Below, one piece after another: positions 49,964-58,370 of a stretch of DNA of 64,000 bases. Numbering within the stretch: the stretch's first letter is position 1; each line of letters begins with the position of its first letter. The DNA lies in NCBI RefSeq assembly GCF_040675465.1, contig NZ_JBFAPA010000004.1, positions 372,001 through 436,000 on the forward strand, in the 5' to 3' direction. Position numbers and translations under genes: made by a program. The notes below the pieces were generated by a model. The model saw only the letters and a list, made by a program, of their open reading frames with translations, was not told the origin of the DNA and made no database searches. This DNA comes from Kibdelosporangium sp040675465. Lineage in GTDB: Bacteria; Actinomycetota; Actinomycetes; Mycobacteriales; Pseudonocardiaceae.

Positions 49964-49996
49964 CAAATAATTAAGGCCTCTAGGAAGGGGTGAGGT

Positions 49997-50569
49997 GTGG
50001 CACGTGCGGGGCTGAGTCCGGAACGGGTGACCGAGGCCGCGGCGGAGCTGGCCGACGAGGTCGGGTTCGACAACATCACCGTCTCGGCGTTGGCGCGGCG
50101 GTTCGGGGTGAAGGACGCGAGCCTGTACTCGCACATCCGCAACGCCCAGGACCTGCGGATCCGCGTCGCGCTGCAGGCGCTCGCCGAACTGGCCGACCAG
50201 GTGGCCGAAGCATTGGCCGGGCGGTCGGGCAAGGACGCCCTCATCGCGTTCGCCAGTGCCTACCGCAGCTACGCCAAGGCCCATCCCGGCCGGTACGCGG
50301 CCATGCAGATCCCCCTCGACCCAGACACGGCACGAGCCAGCGCCGGTCCGCGCCACGCGGAGATGACCCGAGCCATCCTGCGCGGATACGCGTTGGCCGA
50401 ACCGGCCCAGACCGACGCGGTCCGCCTTTTGCACAGCGCATTCCACGGCTTCGTGAGCCTCGAGAAATCCGGCGGCTTCGACCACACCCCGCGTGCCATC
50501 GACGACTCCTGGGCCCAGGGTCTCCACGCGCTCGACGCGATGCTGCGGAACTGGCCCGCTGCTGGATGA
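49997..50569 (+). CDS. TetR/AcrR-family regulator with WHG domain
   Basis: 190 residues from GTG 49997 with GAAGGGGTGAG just before it. The HTH is LSPERVTEAAAELADEVGFDNITVSALARRFGVKDASLYSHIRNAQDLRIRV; the C-terminal domain (YRSYAKAHPGRYAAMQIPLD, LLHSAFHGFVSLEKSGGF) is of the TetR WHG type. It probably represses itself and the divergent FBP gene. Its 3' end faces the XRE gene with 77 bases between and nothing notable in them. Confidence 0.9.
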   Translation: MARAGLSPERVTEAAAELADEVGFDNITVSALARRFGVKDASLYSHIRNAQDLRIRVALQALAELADQVAEALAGRSGKDALIAFASAYRSYAKAHPGRYAAMQIPLDPDTARASAGPRHAEMTRAILRGYALAEPAQTDAVRLLHSAFHGFVSLEKSGGFDHTPRAIDDSWAQGLHALDAMLRNWPAAG

Positions 50570-50646
50570 CCCGCGCCACGGGTAACTGACGCGGTCAGGG
50601 TATGTGTTGCCGAGATGGAGCCTGGGCGTGCCGTCGCCCGACCAAC

Positions 50647-51453
50647 TTAGGTGTGCGAGACCCAGGAGGAGCCGAGCAGGACCAGGGCGTCGGCGCTGGG
50701 CGAGCCGGGTTCGGCCGAGCCGACGAGGAGGTACTGGCCGTTGGGGCCGCGGACGTCGAAGGCCCGGTAGGTCAGCTCGATGCGGCCGACGATGGGGTGG
50801 TTGAACCGCTTGATCCGCACGGACGTGCCCTCGACGCGGTTGGCGTTCCACAACTCGGCGAACTCGGGGCTGCTGGCCAGCAGTTCGTCGACCAGCGGGG
50901 TGACTTCGGCGGGGTCGTAGCCGCTGGCCAGCCGCAGGGTGTGCACGGAGGCGGCGGCGATCTCGGCCCAGTCGGCGAACAGGTCGCGCGCGGCGGGGTC
51001 GTGGAAGACCGCGCGGGCGAGGTTGTCGCGGTGGGCTAAGGGCGCGAGCAGGGCGTCGGCGAGATCGTTGGTGGCCAACAGGTCCAGGCGGCGGTTGGTC
51101 ACGTAGGCGGCCGCGGCGGGGAACGTGTTCATCAACCGCCGCAACGCCGGATCCACGTCCGCGCGCGGCGGCACGTACGGGATCAGCCCGGCGAGGCGGT
51201 AGGCGTGCATCAACGCTTCGATGTCCAGCTGCAGTGCGCGCCCGATGGCGTCCACGACCGGCATCGACGGCTTGCGTTCCCGGCCCTGCTCCAGGCTGGT
51301 GTAGTAGTCGGCGCTTACCCCGGCCAGCACGGCGACCTCTTCGGGGCGCAGCCCGGTGACACCGCGCGGTCCGGTGCCGGCGAGGCCCGCGGTGGCGGGA
51401 TCGACCCGGGCCCGTTGCGCCCTGAGGAACTCACCGAGCTGGTTAGCGGTCAC
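50647..51453 (-). CDS. XRE-family regulator with MmyB-like ligand domain
   Basis: 268 residues from GTG 51453. ANQLGEFLRAQRARVDPATAGLAGTGPRGVTGLRPEEVAVLAGVSADYYTSLEQGRERKPSMPVVDAIGRALQLD is the helix-turn-helix; NRRLDLLATNDLADALLAPL and LFADWAEIAAASVHTLRLASGYDP belong to the MmyB-like domain. It is the second member of this family in the window. It is divergent from the MFS gene, which it most likely regulates. Confidence 0.9.
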   Translation of the reverse strand: MTANQLGEFLRAQRARVDPATAGLAGTGPRGVTGLRPEEVAVLAGVSADYYTSLEQGRERKPSMPVVDAIGRALQLDIEALMHAYRLAGLIPYVPPRADVDPALRRLMNTFPAAAAYVTNRRLDLLATNDLADALLAPLAHRDNLARAVFHDPAARDLFADWAEIAAASVHTLRLASGYDPAEVTPLVDELLASSPEFAELWNANRVEGTSVRIKRFNHPIVGRIELTYRAFDVRGPNGQYLLVGSAEPGSPSADALVLLGSSWVSHT

Positions 51454-51569
51454 GAGATCACCGTAACAGTGTCGAGGCCGGTGTTCTGTGGTGCGATTGA
51501 CTGTCAGTTCGTGCGCTGTCACTGGGAGGGGTCATCACTGTTCGGCGGGGGTGGTCAGTCGCCCTGATC

Positions 51570-52727
51570 GTGTTATGCCAGGGATCGCAGGCCCTGGTGA
51601 TCGGCGGGATCGCGTTGTTCATGCCGCTGATCCGCACGGACCTGCACCTGAACTACGCCCAGGGCGGGACGCTGGCGGCGGTGTCGACGTTCACCTACGC
51701 GTTCATGCAGGTGCCCGTGGGTGTGCTGGCCGACCGGGTGGACGCCAAGAAGCTGCTGCTGGTGGGGTTGCTGGGGACGAACGTGCTGGCGGCGGGGTTC
51801 GCGCTGATCGACTCCTACCCGTGGCTGGTGGCCATCCAGGCGGTCAGCGGGATCTTCCGGTCGCTGTCGTTCGCGCCGGGGCTGATCCTGATCGGCCGGC
51901 AGTTCCCGCCGGGCAAGCAGGCCACCGCGATGGGCCTGTACGTGGCGGGCGGGTTCTCCTCCAGCATCGTGCTCAACCTGACCGGCCCGCTGCTGGTCGG
52001 CCCACTCGGGTGGCAGGGCGTGTTCCTGGTGACCGCCGGGTTCGGCATCCTCACCTTGATCGCGTACTGGCTGATCGGCGCCGACGGCAAGATCACCGGC
52101 CAGCGCAAGCAGCCGCCGCTGCGGGAGCTTCCGCGGCTGCTCAAGCACCCGGTCGTGGCGATCACCGGCGTGATCCAGTTCGTCCGGCTCGCGGCCACCC
52201 ACGGGACCATCCAGTGGCTGCCGACGTTCGTGCACGACCAGAAGGGGTTCTCGCTGCAGACCGCCGGGTGGCTCGTGGCGATGGGTGCCGCGTTGACAGC
52301 GCCGTCGAACATCATGGGCGGGTACGTGGCCGACAAGACCGGGCGGCCGCGCGCGGTGGTCGGGATCTCCCTGGCCGTGATCGCGTTGTCGCTGGCCGGG
52401 TTCGTGCTGGTGGACTCGCTGGTGATGCTGGTAGTGGTCGTGGCGGTGAACTCGATCGTGATCCAGCTGTACTTCGGGCCGCTGTTCGCGATCCCGATCT
52501 CCTACCTCGGGCGGGAGGTCGCCGGGGCGATCAGCGGATTCGGCAACTTCTGCGCCAACCTCGGCGGGTTCACCGCGGTCTGGGCGATGGGCGCGCTCAA
52601 GGACGCGACCGGGTCGTTCACCCTCGGGTTCCTGCTGCTTGCCGGGTTGTGCGGGGTCGGGATCGTGGCGGTGCTGGCGTTGAGCCGGATCCCGGTTCAG
52701 CAGCTGGAGAGCACACCCAGCAACTGA
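51570..52727 (+). CDS. MFS transporter
   Basis: At least 385 residues with about 12 membrane helices. FTYAFMQVPVGVLADRVDAKKLLLVG is the loop 2-3 signature of MFS drug/nitrate-type carriers, and ADKTGRPRAVVG is its repeat in the second half. The start is uncertain: GTG 51570 has no ribosome site, whereas GGGAGGGG at 51524-51531 does and the intervening codons (VITVRRGWSVALIVLCQG) look like a normal first helix, but no ATG, GTG or TTG is in frame there. A TTA codon lies at 51573-51575. Its 3' end overlaps the aldolase gene by 31 bases. The substrate is unknown. Confidence 0.83.
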   Translation: MLCQGSQALVIGGIALFMPLIRTDLHLNYAQGGTLAAVSTFTYAFMQVPVGVLADRVDAKKLLLVGLLGTNVLAAGFALIDSYPWLVAIQAVSGIFRSLSFAPGLILIGRQFPPGKQATAMGLYVAGGFSSSIVLNLTGPLLVGPLGWQGVFLVTAGFGILTLIAYWLIGADGKITGQRKQPPLRELPRLLKHPVVAITGVIQFVRLAATHGTIQWLPTFVHDQKGFSLQTAGWLVAMGAALTAPSNIMGGYVADKTGRPRAVVGISLAVIALSLAGFVLVDSLVMLVVVVAVNSIVIQLYFGPLFAIPISYLGREVAGAISGFGNFCANLGGFTAVWAMGALKDATGSFTLGFLLLAGLCGVGIVAVLALSRIPVQQLESTPSN

Positions 52728-53524
52728 GCCACGGTGTCGGCCATGGCGTCGCGTGCGGGGGCGAGGTACTTGCGCGGATCGGTCGTGGTCAGGCCCTTCT
52801 CGCGCAGGGCGCCGGTGAAGGCCACGTTCAACGCCGTGCCAATGTTGATCTTGACCATGCCGTGCCGGATGGCCTCCCGCAGCTCGGTGTCCGGCACACC
52901 TGAGGAGCCATGCAGCACCAGCGGCACCGGGACCACATCACGCAGGCGGGCGATGAGCGAGTGATCGAGAGTGGCCGTGCGCGTCGTCATCGCGTGCGAA
53001 CTGCCTACCGCCACGGCGAGTGCGTCGACCCCCGTCGCCTCGACGAACGCACGGGCCTCACCGGGGTCTGTCCGCGCACCCGGTGCGTGCGCGCCCTCTT
53101 TACCGCCGACCTCACCCAATTCGGCCTCGATCCACAGACCCGCCGAATGCGCCCAGTCGGCGGCTTTCCTGGTGGCGCGGACGTTCTCGGCGTACTCCAG
53201 CCGCGAGGCGTCGTACATGACCGAGCCGCACCCGGCGTCCGCGGCCTGGCGCAGCAGGATGTCGTCCTCGACGTGATCCAGATGCAGCGCGACCGGCACA
53301 ACGGCCTCCGCGGCCAGGGCGGCGGTCGCGCGGGCGATGGGCAGCAGCCGGCCGCCGTGGAACCGCACGCAGTTCTGGCTGATCTGCAGCAACACCGGCT
53401 GCCGCGCGGTCTCCGCGCCGGCGATGACGGCCTCGGCGTGCTCCAGGGTGATCACGTTGAACGCGCCGACCCCGGTGCCGGAGCTCACGGCCTGGTCGAT
53501 GATCGCGGAGGTGGGCAGCAGCAT
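52697..53524 (-). CDS. Class II fructose/tagatose-bisphosphate aldolase
   Basis: 275 residues. GVGAFNVITLEHAEAVIAGAE, VPVALHLDHVEDDILLRQAADAGCGSVMYDASRL (zinc His and Asp), EAELGEVGGKEG, AVAVGSSHAM (second zinc His), VLHGSSGVPDTELREAIRHGMVKINIGTALN (third His and phosphate site) are all class II aldolase signatures. The GatY/KbaY-like form splits tagatose- or fructose-1,6-bisphosphate. It is the last gene of a four-gene minus-strand operon with single-base overlaps (SIS, ROK, PfkB, aldolase). Confidence 0.92.
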   Translation of the reverse strand: MLLPTSAIIDQAVSSGTGVGAFNVITLEHAEAVIAGAETARQPVLLQISQNCVRFHGGRLLPIARATAALAAEAVVPVALHLDHVEDDILLRQAADAGCGSVMYDASRLEYAENVRATRKAADWAHSAGLWIEAELGEVGGKEGAHAPGARTDPGEARAFVEATGVDALAVAVGSSHAMTTRTATLDHSLIARLRDVVPVPLVLHGSSGVPDTELREAIRHGMVKINIGTALNVAFTGALREKGLTTTDPRKYLAPARDAMADTVAQLLGVLSSC

Positions 53525-54381
53525 CACGCCTCCCGGACGGTGATCAGCCCCGCGAGCCGCCGGTAGGTGGGGTCGTCGAACGTGCCCGCGACCGGCGCGC
53601 ACACCGCCGCCGCGGACAACGCGACCGCATCGGCCAGCAGATCCGGCCACGGCGTTCCCAGCCGTAGTCCCCGCGCGAGCGCCGCGGTGAACGCGTCGCC
53701 CGCGCCGGTCGCGTTGCCGGTCACCGCGGGCGGGCAGGCCAGCCAGGCGCCGTCCGACGTGGACAGACACGCGCCCTTGGCGCCGAGTGTGGCAGCGACC
53801 GGGACACCGAGCTGGGCACAGTCGGCCGGAAGGTCAGGTTTCCGGCCGAGCAGCCGGGTCAGCTCGTCCAGGTTGGGCTTGATCAGCGCCGGACCCGCGG
53901 CCAGGCCCTGGCGCAAGGGTTCGCCGTCGGTGTCGAGGATGACCGGCGCGGGCGACCGGCGGATCAGCTGCGCGTACCCGTCGACCGGCACACCCGGCGG
54001 CAGGCTCCCGCACAGCACCACGACATCGGCCCGCGCGGCGAGCAGGTCGAACTCGGTGAGCAGCGCCGCCCACTCCCAGGCGCTGATCTGCGGCCCGGGT
54101 TCGTTGAACAACGTCGCCTCCTCGTCGGAGACCACAGTGACCGTGCGGCGGCTCGGCCCCGCGATCGGCACGAACCCCGGCAGCCGGGTCCGCAGCACGT
54201 CGTCGGCCAGGCCGGTGGCCTGCACGGGTTCGCCGAGCTGGGTGAGCACGTCGGCGACGTTGACGCCCTTGCCACCCGCGCGGGTGTGCACGTCCCCGAC
54301 GCGATGGGTGCCGCCGCGGCGCAAGGTGTCGACGCGATAGGTCACGTCGAGCGCGGCGTTCGGGGTGACCGTGAGGATCAT
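53524..54381 (-). CDS. PfkB-family sugar-phosphate kinase (1-phosphofructo/tagatose-6-P kinase-like)
   Basis: 285 residues from ATG 54381. MILTVTPNAALDVTYRVDTLRRGGTHRV and RAGGKGVNVADVLTQLGEPV form the N-terminal signature, IKPNLDELTRLLG lies in the middle, and AVTGNATGAGDAFTAALARGL provides the GAGD anion hole and catalytic Asp. The start resembles FruK/LacC-type kinases. It would make the bisphosphate cleaved by the aldolase encoded next. It overlaps the ROK gene by four bases and the aldolase gene by one. Confidence 0.9.
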   Translation of the reverse strand: MILTVTPNAALDVTYRVDTLRRGGTHRVGDVHTRAGGKGVNVADVLTQLGEPVQATGLADDVLRTRLPGFVPIAGPSRRTVTVVSDEEATLFNEPGPQISAWEWAALLTEFDLLAARADVVVLCGSLPPGVPVDGYAQLIRRSPAPVILDTDGEPLRQGLAAGPALIKPNLDELTRLLGRKPDLPADCAQLGVPVAATLGAKGACLSTSDGAWLACPPAVTGNATGAGDAFTAALARGLRLGTPWPDLLADAVALSAAAVCAPVAGTFDDPTYRRLAGLITVREA

Positions 54382-55241
54382 CCGAGCCGCCACGCGCTGA
54401 TCGCCGCACCCAGCCGTCCCGCGGTCGCGCCCAGGGCGGCTTTGACCACCCGCGGCGGCATCCGCCAGGCGATCCGCGCGGCCAGCTCGGCACGCAACGG
54501 TTCCATCAGCGTGTCCCCGGCCTCGGCCAGGCCGCCGCCGATCACGATCACCGCGGGGTCGAGCAGCATCGTGTACGTGGTCAGCGCGTACGACAGCGCG
54601 CAGATCGCGTCCGCCACCACCGCGCGCGCCTTGGGGTCGGTCGAGGTGATCACGTCGGCCGCGGTGACACCGGGTGTGCCGTAACGACGCACCAATGCTG
54701 CAGCAGATGCGTAGGTTTCCAAGCATCCGCGTTGCCCACACGCGCACGGCTCGTCGCCCACCGGTACCGGCGAGTGCCCGATCTCCCCCGCCATCCCGTC
54801 CGCGCCCCGGTAAGGCCGCCCGCCGATGACCGCGGTGCCCGCGATGCCGGTCCCGATCGGCAGGAACAGAAAGTCCTGCATCCCTTGGGCCGCACCGAAC
54901 TCCGCCTCGGCCAACGCGCCAGCGCGCACGTCGTGCACGAGCGCCACGGGCAGGCCGAGGCGTTCAGTCGCGATCGCACGCAACGGCAGGTCACGCCAGC
55001 CGAGGTTGGTGGAGTAGCGAGCGATGCCGTTCTGTTCGTCGACGATCCCCGGCACCGCCAGCCCCACCGCGTCGGGCGTCCCGGCAGCCGCCACCAGGTC
55101 GGCGGCGAACGCCAGGATGCCCTCCACGGTGTCCGGCTGCCGCAGCGTGGGCCGCTGCTCAGCGGCCGTGCTCGTGCCGTCCGGGGCGACGACCGCGCCC
55201 TTCATCAGCGTTCCGCCGACGTCCAGCGCGACGACGCTCAT
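54378..55241 (-). CDS. ROK-family sugar kinase
   Basis: 287 residues from ATG 55241. MSVVALDVGGTLMKGAVVAPDG is the ATP phosphate loop, VHDVRAGALAEAEFGAAQG holds the catalytic Asp region, PIGTGIAGTAVIGG follows, and GHSPVPVGDEPCACGQRGCLETYASA gives the zinc motif CxCGxxGCxE that defines ROK kinases. Substrates in the family are glucose, N-acetylmannosamine or N-acetyl-hexosamines. In this operon it probably phosphorylates the incoming amino sugar (inference). It overlaps both neighbours by ATGA. Confidence 0.92.
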   Translation of the reverse strand: MSVVALDVGGTLMKGAVVAPDGTSTAAEQRPTLRQPDTVEGILAFAADLVAAAGTPDAVGLAVPGIVDEQNGIARYSTNLGWRDLPLRAIATERLGLPVALVHDVRAGALAEAEFGAAQGMQDFLFLPIGTGIAGTAVIGGRPYRGADGMAGEIGHSPVPVGDEPCACGQRGCLETYASAAALVRRYGTPGVTAADVITSTDPKARAVVADAICALSYALTTYTMLLDPAVIVIGGGLAEAGDTLMEPLRAELAARIAWRMPPRVVKAALGATAGRLGAAISAWRLG

Positions 55242-56116
55242 GTCAGGATCACGGAGCGGGTCAGGCTGCGCGGGGCGTCCGGGTTGAGGTTGCGCCGGGC
55301 GGCCAGCTCGATGGCCATCCGCTGGGCGCGCACCAGCTCGGCCTGCGGGTCGAGCAGGGTCAGCTGCAGTTCGGCGCCGGTCGCGCGGACCTCGTCGATC
55401 AGGCCGTCGGGCGCGTCGCCGAACATCCACACCAGGGAGGCGACGTCGGCGATGGCGATCGGGCCGTGCCGGTACTCCATCGCCGGGTAGGACTCGGCCC
55501 AGGCCTGCGCGGCCTCGCGGACCTTCAGCGCGGCCTCGTTGGCCAGGCCCACCGTCCAGCCCGCACCCAGGAACGTCACCTGGCGGAACCCGTTGGCGTC
55601 CGCGGGCAACGGCATGTGCAGTGCGCGTTCGGCCTGCTCCGGTAGCCCGGACACGTCCTGTCCGAGGTGCGCGCGCAGCAACGTGAGCAGGGTCGTCGGG
55701 AACCGGGTCTGCACGACCGAGCGCTCGTCGGCGAAGTCCAGCACGATCACGTCGTCGCTGTGGTCAGCCGCGGGACTGCCAGGCACGGCGGTGATGGTGA
55801 GCGTCGCGGCATGCCCGTGCACCACCGACATCGCGCGCAGGATCTCGGTCGTCGTGCCCGAGCGGGAGATCGCGACCACCCGGTCGTAGCGGCGGCTGGT
55901 CGGGAACTCCGACGCCGCCCACGCATCCGTCTCACCCAGGCCCGCGCGTTCCCGCAGCACGGCGTAGGCCTGCGCCATGAACAACGACGTGCCACAGCCG
56001 ATCACCGCGACCCGTTCGCCCGGCTCGGGCAGTCCGCCCGGCCTGCTCGCGGCCAGGTCGATGGCGTGCCGCCAGCAGTCCGGCTGGCTCGCTGTTTCCT
56101 CCGCCGCGTGACTCAT
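55238..56116 (-). CDS. SIS-domain sugar isomerase/deaminase (AgaS-like)
   Basis: 292 residues from ATG 56116, chosen because TGGAGACGC precedes it; an ATG at 56155 is in frame. Two SIS domains: VAVIGCGTSLFMAQAYAVLRERA with VVAISRSGTTTEILRAMSVV, and VTFLGAGWTVGLANEAALKVREAAQAWAESYPAMEYRHGPIAIAD. This is the layout of GlmS C-terminal-like and AgaS proteins, which interconvert amino-sugar and keto-sugar phosphates. It is the first gene of the operon and divergent from the DeoR gene. Confidence 0.9.
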   Translation of the reverse strand: MSHAAEETASQPDCWRHAIDLAASRPGGLPEPGERVAVIGCGTSLFMAQAYAVLRERAGLGETDAWAASEFPTSRRYDRVVAISRSGTTTEILRAMSVVHGHAATLTITAVPGSPAADHSDDVIVLDFADERSVVQTRFPTTLLTLLRAHLGQDVSGLPEQAERALHMPLPADANGFRQVTFLGAGWTVGLANEAALKVREAAQAWAESYPAMEYRHGPIAIADVASLVWMFGDAPDGLIDEVRATGAELQLTLLDPQAELVRAQRMAIELAARRNLNPDAPRSLTRSVILT

Positions 56117-56140
56117 GCGTCTCCAGGTGCGATCTTGTGA

Positions 56141-56212
56141 GCGTTTCTGCTTCATAGTAGTTCGGAGAGTGCAGCTTCACGCAAGACTGGGCGTGGTTGT
56201 TGGCGTTTCCCG
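56141..56212. promoter_or_regulatory. Possible DeoR sites
   Basis: GCGTTTC occurs twice, at 56141 (followed by TGC) and 56203 (followed by CCGC), 62 bases apart in the 165-base divergent region between the sugar operon and the DeoR gene. DeoR proteins often bind repeated non-palindromic sites of this kind. No firm -35/-10 pair is seen. Confidence 0.35.
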
Positions 56213-56281
56213 CTGTTTACTGTGACTATCTGCACCGATCAACAAACTGGCCGGCTGCACACGGGCCTGGAGGCATGCACT

Positions 56282-57067
56282 ATGGCGTCGCACGAGCGAT
56301 GGAACGCTCTGCTGGAGATCATCGCGCGGGACGGGCGCCTGGAAGTCGAGTCCGCCGCCAGCGAGCTGGACGTGTCCACCGCGACCATCCGCCGCGACCT
56401 GGACCGCCTGGCCCAGCAGCAGATGGTGACCCGCACCCGGGGCGGCGCGACGGCCAACAACGTCTCCTACGACCTGCCGTTGCGCTACAAAACCGCGCGG
56501 CATGCCACCGAGAAGGAGCGCATCGCGCGCGCCGCGGCAGCGCTCATCCGCCCCGGCGCTGTCGTCGGCCTCAACGGCGGTACGACGACCACGGAGGTCG
56601 CGCGGGCACTCGCCACGCGCGCGGATCTGCACGCGAGCGCAGGCGAACCTGCACTCACGGTCGTCACGAACGCACTGAACATCGCCAACGAACTCACCGT
56701 CCGCCAGCACGTGAAGATCGTGGTCACCGGCGGTGTCGTGCGCCCGCAGTCCTACGAGCTGACCGGGCCGCTGGGCACGTTAGTGCTCGAACAGCTCACC
56801 ACCGACCACCTGTTCCTCGGCGTCGACGCGGTCAGCCCCGCCGCCGGGGCCACCGCGTACAACGAGGGCGAAGCGAGCATCAACCAGCTCATGGTCGCCC
56901 GCAGCCGCCAGGTCGTGGTCGTCGCCGACTCCTCCAAGCTCGGCCGGCACGCCTTCGCGCGCATCTGCGACATCCGCCAGGTCGACGTCGTCATCACCGA
57001 CTCCGGTGCGGACAGCGCGATCGTCGCCGAGTTCACCGACGCGGGCGTTCAGGTCATCCGCGCCTGA
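56282..57067 (+). CDS. DeoR-family repressor
   Basis: 261 residues from ATG 56282 with GGAGG eight bases upstream. RWNALLEIIARDGRLEVESAASELDVSTATIRRDLDRLAQQQMVTRTRGGA is the DeoR HTH, and the sugar-phosphate-sensing domain has VGLNGGTTTTEVARAL, VVTNALNIANEL and TDHLFLGVDAVSPAAGATAYNEGEASINQLMVARSRQVVVVADSSKLGR. It probably represses the divergent SIS-ROK-PfkB-aldolase operon until a phosphorylated sugar accumulates. A TTA codon lies at 56780-56782. Confidence 0.92.
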   Translation: MASHERWNALLEIIARDGRLEVESAASELDVSTATIRRDLDRLAQQQMVTRTRGGATANNVSYDLPLRYKTARHATEKERIARAAAALIRPGAVVGLNGGTTTTEVARALATRADLHASAGEPALTVVTNALNIANELTVRQHVKIVVTGGVVRPQSYELTGPLGTLVLEQLTTDHLFLGVDAVSPAAGATAYNEGEASINQLMVARSRQVVVVADSSKLGRHAFARICDIRQVDVVITDSGADSAIVAEFTDAGVQVIRA

Positions 57068-57086
57068 AAATCGGCACAATCGAGGT

Positions 57087-57902
57087 GTGGCCGACCTCCG
57101 TACGAAGGTGGCTCGCGTGCTGCCCACCATCCTGATCGCCGTGCTGCTGGTCTTCGCCGCGTTCTTGGGCCTGCAGCGCAAGCTGATCTACTTCCCGGAC
57201 CGCGACCTGCCGACGGTCGCCGACGTCCTGCCAGGCGCCCGTGAGGTCCAGTTCGGCACCGAGGACGGCCTCACCCTGGGCGGCTGGCTCGTGCCACCCC
57301 ACGCTCAGGGACCCGGCTACATGGTGCTCGTCGCCAACGGCAACGCCGGCAACCGTGCCGACCGCGCACGACTGGCCTCAGCACTGGCCGACGCGGGCAT
57401 GGCGGTACTGCTGTTCGACTACCGCGGCTACGGCGGCAACCTCGGCAGCCCCGACGAGGCCGGTCTCACCCGAGACGCCCGCGCCGCCTACACCTACCTG
57501 ACCGACACCCTCGACCTCCGGGCCGACCAGCTGATCTACCTCGGCGAAAGCCTCGGCGCCGCGGTCGTCACCCGGCTCGCCGCCGAACACCCACCCGCCG
57601 GACTGGTGCTCCGCTCCCCGTTCACCTCGCTCGCTGACGTGGGCCGCGAGCACTACCCCTTCCTGCCCGTGAGCCTGCTCCTGCGCGACACCTACCCCGT
57701 CGCCGACACCATCACCAAGGTCAAAGTCCCGACCACAGTCGTGCTGGGCACCGCCGACACCGTCGTCCCACCCGCGCAGAGCCGCGCTGTCGCCGCGGCC
57801 GCAGGCGCCCGGGTCGTCGAGGTCCAAGGCGCCGACCACAACGACCCGGCCCTGACCGACGGCCCCCAGCTCATCGCCGCCGTCACCACCCTGCTCGGGT
57901 AA
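57087..57902 (+). CDS. Membrane-anchored alpha/beta hydrolase
   Basis: 271 residues from GTG 57087. One N-terminal membrane helix (VARVLPTILIAVLLVFAAFLGLQ) is followed by RKLIYFPDRDLPT, typical of the BEM46/ABHD13-like group. The triad is Ser in YLGESLGAAV (GxSxG), Asp in LGTADTVVPP and His in GADHNDP. Family members are poorly characterised esterases or thioesterases. CACAAT ends six bases before the GTG, so the message may be leaderless. It follows the DeoR gene by 19 bases. Confidence 0.88.
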   Translation: MADLRTKVARVLPTILIAVLLVFAAFLGLQRKLIYFPDRDLPTVADVLPGAREVQFGTEDGLTLGGWLVPPHAQGPGYMVLVANGNAGNRADRARLASALADAGMAVLLFDYRGYGGNLGSPDEAGLTRDARAAYTYLTDTLDLRADQLIYLGESLGAAVVTRLAAEHPPAGLVLRSPFTSLADVGREHYPFLPVSLLLRDTYPVADTITKVKVPTTVVLGTADTVVPPAQSRAVAAAAGARVVEVQGADHNDPALTDGPQLIAAVTTLLG

Positions 57903-57923
57903 CCCGGGAAAATCCTCCCGGGT
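57902..57923. terminator. Small hairpin between convergent genes
   Basis: ACCCGGG (57902-57908) and CCCGGGT (57917-57923) form a 7-bp stem with an 8-base AT-rich loop in the 22-base gap between the hydrolase and VOC genes. Confidence 0.6.
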
Positions 57924-57924
57924 C

Positions 57925-58314
57925 TCAGTCGAAGGGGCTGCAGAGGTCGACGTCGTTGCCGTCGGGGTCGCGCAGCTTGGAGTAGCGCATGCCCCAGAAG
58001 GCGTCCCACGGTTCCTTGTGACCGGTGTACCCGGCGGCGACCATGTCCTTGTAGACCACGTCGACCTCATCGCGGGACTCCACCTGCACCTGCAGCACCA
58101 CCGGGTGCCCGGTGCCGCGCTGCCACTCCGGGTCGAACGACCGGATGGTCTCCTCGGTGTCCCAGGCCATCATGATCCCGCCGGGCAGCTCGATGTGCAC
58201 ATGCGGCTCGGTGTCCGCCGACGCCGGGATGTCGAGGCCGAGGCGGCGGTAGAACGCCAGCGAACGGGCCATGTCGGCCACCGCCAGTTGAATCGCACTC
58301 ACACGAATACTCAT
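57925..58314 (-). CDS. VOC (glyoxalase-fold) protein
   Basis: 129 residues from ATG 58314. SIRVSAIQLAVADMARSLAFYRRLGLDIPASADTEPHVHIELPGGIMMAWD and GHPVVLQVQVESRDEVDVVYKDMVAAGYTGHKEPWDAFWGMRYSKLRDPDGNDVDLCSP are paired VOC modules. The ending DPDGNDVDL is common among bleomycin-resistance-like and dioxygenase-like members. The substrate is unknown. It is a single gene, 56 bases after glmS on the same strand. Confidence 0.87.
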   Translation of the reverse strand: MSIRVSAIQLAVADMARSLAFYRRLGLDIPASADTEPHVHIELPGGIMMAWDTEETIRSFDPEWQRGTGHPVVLQVQVESRDEVDVVYKDMVAAGYTGHKEPWDAFWGMRYSKLRDPDGNDVDLCSPFD

Positions 58315-58370
58315 GCCGGCCACGCTAGGACCTCGGGCCGGCATGAGTCTTGAACGAATCGGACGCCTGA

